NCBI GenBank assembly: GCA_025936825.1
Contig: JAICSO010000007.1
Coordinates: 124,001 to 188,000 of the forward strand
Direction of reading: 5' to 3'
Source of the DNA: Terriglobales bacterium
Lineage (GTDB): Bacteria > Acidobacteriota > Terriglobia > Terriglobales > Acidobacteriaceae
DNA: 64,000 nucleotides
The translations under genes were made by a program, and so were the position numbers. Below the pieces are notes generated by a model, which was not told the DNA's origin, did no database searches, and saw only the letters and a list, made by a program, of their open reading frames with translations. Shown piece by piece: positions 61,016-64,000 of the stretch (the stretch's first letter is position 1; every line of letters starts with the position of its first letter).

Positions 61016-61093
61016 TGCGCACGACGTGCGACGGACGACGTGCGACTGGTTAGCGTTGTTTTTCGTACGACCTACGACGGACGACGTACGACC
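61016..61093. repeat. ACGACGTGCG-word repeat between divergent rpe and kdsB
   Basis: TTGCGCACGACGTGCGACGGACGACGTGCGACTGG and, after 13 bp, CGTACGACCTACGACGGACGACGTACGACCCC. The units CGACGGACGACGT are direct copies, and each also contains small palindromes (GCACGACGTGC, CGTACG). Confidence 0.75.
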
Positions 61094-61131
61094 CCTTGCC
61101 GTTTCTACCCAAAACCCTGAAACTACTCGCC

Positions 61132-61890
61132 ATGAAAGTGATCGCCGTCATTCCGGCACGGCTGGCGTCTACGCGGTTGCCGCGAAAAATGCTGCGGGAA
61201 ATCAACGGGCGCCCTTTGGCTCTGTGGGTTTACGACGCAGTTCGAAAGTGCAGCAGGCTGGATGATGTAATTTTGGCCACCGATTCGTCGGAGATCCTGC
61301 AAGCATGCACGAAGTACGGATGCGACGTTCGTATGACGTCTGACAAACACCGCAGCGGCACCGAGCGTGTTCACGAGATCTCGCAGTCTGTTGCCGCAGA
61401 CGTATACATCAACGTCCAAGGCGACGAGCCCATGGTCCGTACGGAACAGATCGACACCATAGTTGACCTGATGAGGGGTGCTCCACCACCTCTTTCCGCT
61501 TTTGGGCGAAGTGGGAGCGAAGAAACGGAAATCATGGTTGGCACTCTCATGACTCCCGCCAAACCAGAGGACATTTCCAACCCAAACGCCGTCAAAGTTG
61601 TGACCGATTCAAGCGGAAAAGCCTTGTACTTCTCTCGCGCGACCATTCCGCATGATCGCGATCGCACTTATCCGAAATATTTTAAGCACCTGGGAATTTA
61701 TGCCTATCGCAAACCCGCTCTGGACCGCTTTGTAAGCCTGCCGGAGTCGTCACTCGAGCGAGCCGAACGGCTGGAGCAGTTGCGGTTCCTGGAAAACGGC
61801 ATTTCGATCTACGCGGCAGAAACGCCGTTCGACAGTATTGGCGTGGATACAGAAGACGATTTTCAGAGGGTGCAGGGATTGCTCAAGTAA
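61132..61890 (+). CDS. kdsB: 3-deoxy-manno-octulosonate cytidylyltransferase
   Basis: About 252 residues. Activates Kdo as CMP-Kdo for lipid A/core synthesis, showing the organism makes LPS. VIAVIPARLASTRLPRKMLREINGRPL is the nucleotide-binding start, and VYINVQGDEPMV the catalytic QGDEP. HLGIYAYRKPALDRFVSLPESSLERAERLEQLRFLENG is the family signature. ATG 61132 chosen; the track start 61096 adds 12 residues from repeat-adjacent DNA. Confidence 0.96.
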   Translation: MKVIAVIPARLASTRLPRKMLREINGRPLALWVYDAVRKCSRLDDVILATDSSEILQACTKYGCDVRMTSDKHRSGTERVHEISQSVAADVYINVQGDEPMVRTEQIDTIVDLMRGAPPPLSAFGRSGSEETEIMVGTLMTPAKPEDISNPNAVKVVTDSSGKALYFSRATIPHDRDRTYPKYFKHLGIYAYRKPALDRFVSLPESSLERAERLEQLRFLENGISIYAAETPFDSIGVDTEDDFQRVQGLLK

Positions 61891-62206
61891 AACCACTCAC
61901 CACAGAGACACGGAGAGACAGAGAGGCCACTCTGTTCCCGCCGACAGAGAGTCGAACTCAGACTTCATTAAGTCAGGCTTCATTTAGGGATGTCATTCCG
62001 AGGAGCACAGCGACGAGGAACCTGCTGTTCTTCTGGCTTCTGCGGCGACGCATGAGAAAAGCAGGTTCCTCGTCGTTCCGCTACGCTCCACTCCTCGGAA
62101 TGACATAGCTATGAGATTCAGGTGTTGCCTCGCGTGAGATTTAGGCAGATCCGCGTTAATCCGCGGGAATGAAGTGCCGTTCTTTGTGCCTCTGTGGTGA
62201 AAGACT
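61891..62206. repeat. 316-bp spacer with nested inverted repeats
   Basis: Outer arms: CACCACAGAGACACGGAGAGACAGAG (61899-61924) and TTCTTTGTGCCTCTGTGGTG (62181-62200). Inner arms: TGTCATTCCGAGGAGCACAGCGACGAGGAACCTGCT (61991-62026) and AGCAGGTTCCTCGTCGTTCCGCTACGCTCCACTCCTCGGAATGACA (62060-62105), related to the 49.6-kb repeat. No gene. Confidence 0.88.
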
Positions 62207-63343
62207 TTAAGCATTAGCCTTCGCCCAGGCTTCCGCTGCGGAAACCCTACGCGCAATCGCGGGATGCGAGTGGAACCACCACTCCACCCATCGCGATGGC
62301 GTCCGCTCCGCCATGTTCTGCTGCGCCAGCTTGTTCATCGAAGAAATGAAGGGCTCGATCGAAGCGTGCTCGAAGGCATAACGATCCGCCTGGCGTTCGT
62401 TGTAGCGGGAGAATGCATTCATTGCGGGCATGAGCAGGAACGACAGTACGACGAAGGTCAGAATCACCAGCGGCAGGTTTGCGAAATCCGAAAGCTGCTC
62501 GAAGATGTGCCAGCGGTCCGAGGCATATTGCAGGACCCAATTTGCGGACCAGAATCCTACGAATGTGACCACCGCCTGCACCGCAATTCCCTTCATGATG
62601 TGCTTGTGCACGTGATGCCCGAGTTCGTGGGCGAGCACGGCTTCGATCTCGTCGGAAGAGTAGTTGTCGAGCAGCGTATCGGCGAGGATAATGCGGCGCG
62701 TGTTGCCAAGCCCGGTCAACGCGGCATTGGCTTTCTTGCTCTTCTCCGACAGCTGCCACTTGTAAACGCCGCGCACGCGAGTACCCGCGCGCTCGCCGAG
62801 ACGGATCAAGCGGGCCTTCAGTTCTTCATCGCGTAAAGGTTCGAATTTATAAAAAATCGGGAACAGTACCACTGGAGCCAGTTGCGCGAGAAGAACCGTG
62901 ACGACCAGAAATCCCAGCCACGCCAGCACCCACCAATATTCAGGAAAATGCCGAATGATGAAGTAAAGCAATTCAGCGAGCAAGCCGCCTAAAATGACCG
63001 CCAGCAAAAATCCTTTGGCTTCGTCCCACAGCCACGAGCGCAGCTTCTGGTTCGAGAGGTTGTAGCGCTGCTCCAGGCGGAAGCCGTAGTAGTCCATGCC
63101 CAAGCCAAGCACCCGGGCGATCACAATAAGGAAGAAGACATAGAGAAATACGGCAAGGCTGTAACTCTGGAAAGAGTTGCTGTAGGCGAGGTCGCGAATG
63201 GCGCCGGTCCAACCAGTCAGCAGAAGCACCAGCAGCAGCGCGAAGCCCAGCACAAAGTCGCCGATCCCAAGCCAGCGCTTGATGCGGTTGTATTTGCGCA
63301 CCTCGGGTGAGTCCGGAGGCGCAACTGTGCTGCTGGTAGCCAT
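62207..63343 (-). CDS. M48-family membrane metalloprotease (Ste24/HtpX-like)
   Basis: A 378-residue multi-pass membrane protease. The zinc site HExxH is in EIEAVLAHELGHHVHKHIMKG, with a third ligand expected in the NERQADRYAFEHA helix. YNLSNQKLRSWLWDEAKGFLLAVILGG and KWQLSEKSKKANAALTGLGNTRRIILADTLLDNYSSDE match the CAAX prenyl protease 1 branch. It likely degrades misfolded or processes membrane proteins in a bacterium. The start MATSSTVAPPDS is the only sensible one. Confidence 0.93.
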   Translation of the reverse strand: MATSSTVAPPDSPEVRKYNRIKRWLGIGDFVLGFALLLVLLLTGWTGAIRDLAYSNSFQSYSLAVFLYVFFLIVIARVLGLGMDYYGFRLEQRYNLSNQKLRSWLWDEAKGFLLAVILGGLLAELLYFIIRHFPEYWWVLAWLGFLVVTVLLAQLAPVVLFPIFYKFEPLRDEELKARLIRLGERAGTRVRGVYKWQLSEKSKKANAALTGLGNTRRIILADTLLDNYSSDEIEAVLAHELGHHVHKHIMKGIAVQAVVTFVGFWSANWVLQYASDRWHIFEQLSDFANLPLVILTFVVLSFLLMPAMNAFSRYNERQADRYAFEHASIEPFISSMNKLAQQNMAERTPSRWVEWWFHSHPAIARRVSAAEAWAKANA

Positions 63344-63424
63344 TTCCGTAGATTATTGCATCCAGCGCAAGCAGGCGCGAGATTCAGGAAGGGCAGCAGC
63401 GGAAGTAAGAAGGCATTACTGGAG

Positions 63425-63446
63425 CTACGGGCGCCCTCGCCCGTAG
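63425..63446. repeat. Palindrome CTACGGGCGCCCTCGCCCGTAG
   Basis: A 9-bp stem around a CCCT loop, the reverse complement of the GGGCGAGGGCGCCC core found inside the E2 gene, inside selD and at 42.9 kb. Confidence 0.7.
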
Positions 63447-63512
63447 TCAGTTGCCGGTTCCCGGTTGTCAGCTTCCAGCAAAGCCGCTGAGAACTGAGGA
63501 GTGACAATTGAG

Positions 63513-64000
63513 CTATAAGGAGTGCACAAACTCTTCCGACTTCGCCAGAATCTCCTCAACCAATTCCGGTGATGCAGCTTCTGCGTAAATGCGTAGCAGC
63601 GGTTCCGTTCCCGACGCCCGGAACAGTACCCATGGTTCGGCGCCATTCCCGTTCGTTGAAGCATCGAGAAAGAACTTCACGCCGTCCATGCCTTCTTTTT
63701 TCAAAATCCCATACTTGCCGAGCTTGCTTGTCCCGTCAGCTTTGGCACGGGTGATGGCGCCATTCTTGACGTCATCCGAAATGTGCAGATCGCGGCGGCC
63801 GTAGTAATGCTGCCCGTACTCCTTCTGCAGATGCGCGACCAGAGCACCCAACGGCTTCTTCTCTTCGGCCATTACATTGGCGAGCAGAAGCGAATTCAGA
63901 ATGCCATCGCGCTCGGGAAGGTACCGCGAATACCCGATACCGCCGGACTCCTCGCCACCGATCACGATCTCGCGTTCCATCATGAGGTCGGCAATGTGCT
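63513..64000 (-). CDS. Phosphohexomutase (phosphoglucomutase/phosphomannomutase), C-terminal part
   Basis: Cut by the window's right edge; the frame is open to base 64000 (HIADLMMEREIVIGGEESGG...). EIVIGGEESGGIGYSRYLPERDGILNSLLLANVMAE is the sugar-binding GEESG loop. The C-terminal domain supplies the phosphate-binding WVLFRASGTEPLLRIYAEA. The active-site serine and metal loop lie outside the window, so the class (Glc-1-P, Man-1-P or GlcN-1-P) is not resolved. Confidence 0.9.
   Translation of the reverse strand, partial: HIADLMMEREIVIGGEESGGIGYSRYLPERDGILNSLLLANVMAEEKKPLGALVAHLQKEYGQHYYGRRDLHISDDVKNGAITRAKADGTSKLGKYGILKKEGMDGVKFFLDASTNGNGAEPWVLFRASGTEPLLRIYAEAASPELVEEILAKSEEFVHSL

Overview
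The window reads as ordinary chromosome from a GC-rich Gram-negative bacterium, most likely an acidobacterium (Koribacter/Terriglobia-like). This is inference from protein style: a TonB receptor with a carboxypeptidase-regulatory domain preceded by a small Cys-rich secreted protein, bactofilin, BamD, KdsB (hence LPS), an S23-type four-helix-bundle family, and several small hypotheticals I associate with that phylum. I found 64 supportable protein genes, one truncated by the right edge. I saw no rRNA, tRNA, CRISPR array, transposase or prophage.

Layout. 0-8 kb: a LeuA-type synthase, two small genes, then leftward genes for an amidohydrolase, an M20 peptidase, a lipid kinase and TyrS. 8-15 kb: an acyltransferase, the first four-helix-bundle gene, PurN, small membrane proteins, and 2-oxoacid dehydrogenase E1-beta and E2 with a cytochrome c gene between them. 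15-24 kb: a GH39-like hydrolase, RpiA, RsmB, a secreted hypothetical, Fmt-Def-AroC, and a NarL-type two-component pair. 24-38 kb: a TonB receptor, a glycosyltransferase, a DUF4139-like protein, an HD-GYP regulator, rhomboid, EamA, a class III aminotransferase, a receiver-like/DUF3052 fusion, GlsB, VOC and a Phd/PIN toxin-antitoxin pair. 38-47 kb: LepA, DUF2059, AMMECR1/PgsA, bactofilin, the second four-helix-bundle gene, MsrB, LexA and SelD. 47-64 kb: TldE/TldD, a possible PD-(D/E)XK nuclease, FtsH, cysteine desulfurase, a response regulator, BamD, Rpe, KdsB, an M48 protease and a phosphohexomutase.

Two things stand out. First, selD is split in the ORF track by an in-frame TGA. Reading through it restores a full-length SelD with the active-site motif AGUASKLSP, so SelD is very probably itself a selenoprotein. 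Second, the intergenic DNA is full of hairpins with one shared design: a 6-8 bp word repeated in tandem on one arm and its reverse complement repeated on the other. The word differs from locus to locus (CAGATTG, TTAGCT, GTTTCGA, TTTCAGG, TCAATGA, CTAGTGG, CTTTGCG, GTCAGC and others), while the architecture and the placement at or next to stop codons recur. Both four-helix-bundle genes sit inside such arms, which recalls the S23 ORFs of 23S rRNA intervening sequences. Repeat-derived DNA also appears inside genes: in-frame in rsmB, selD and the E2 linker, and at the ends of fmt and aroC. This is the best candidate here for an undescribed system.
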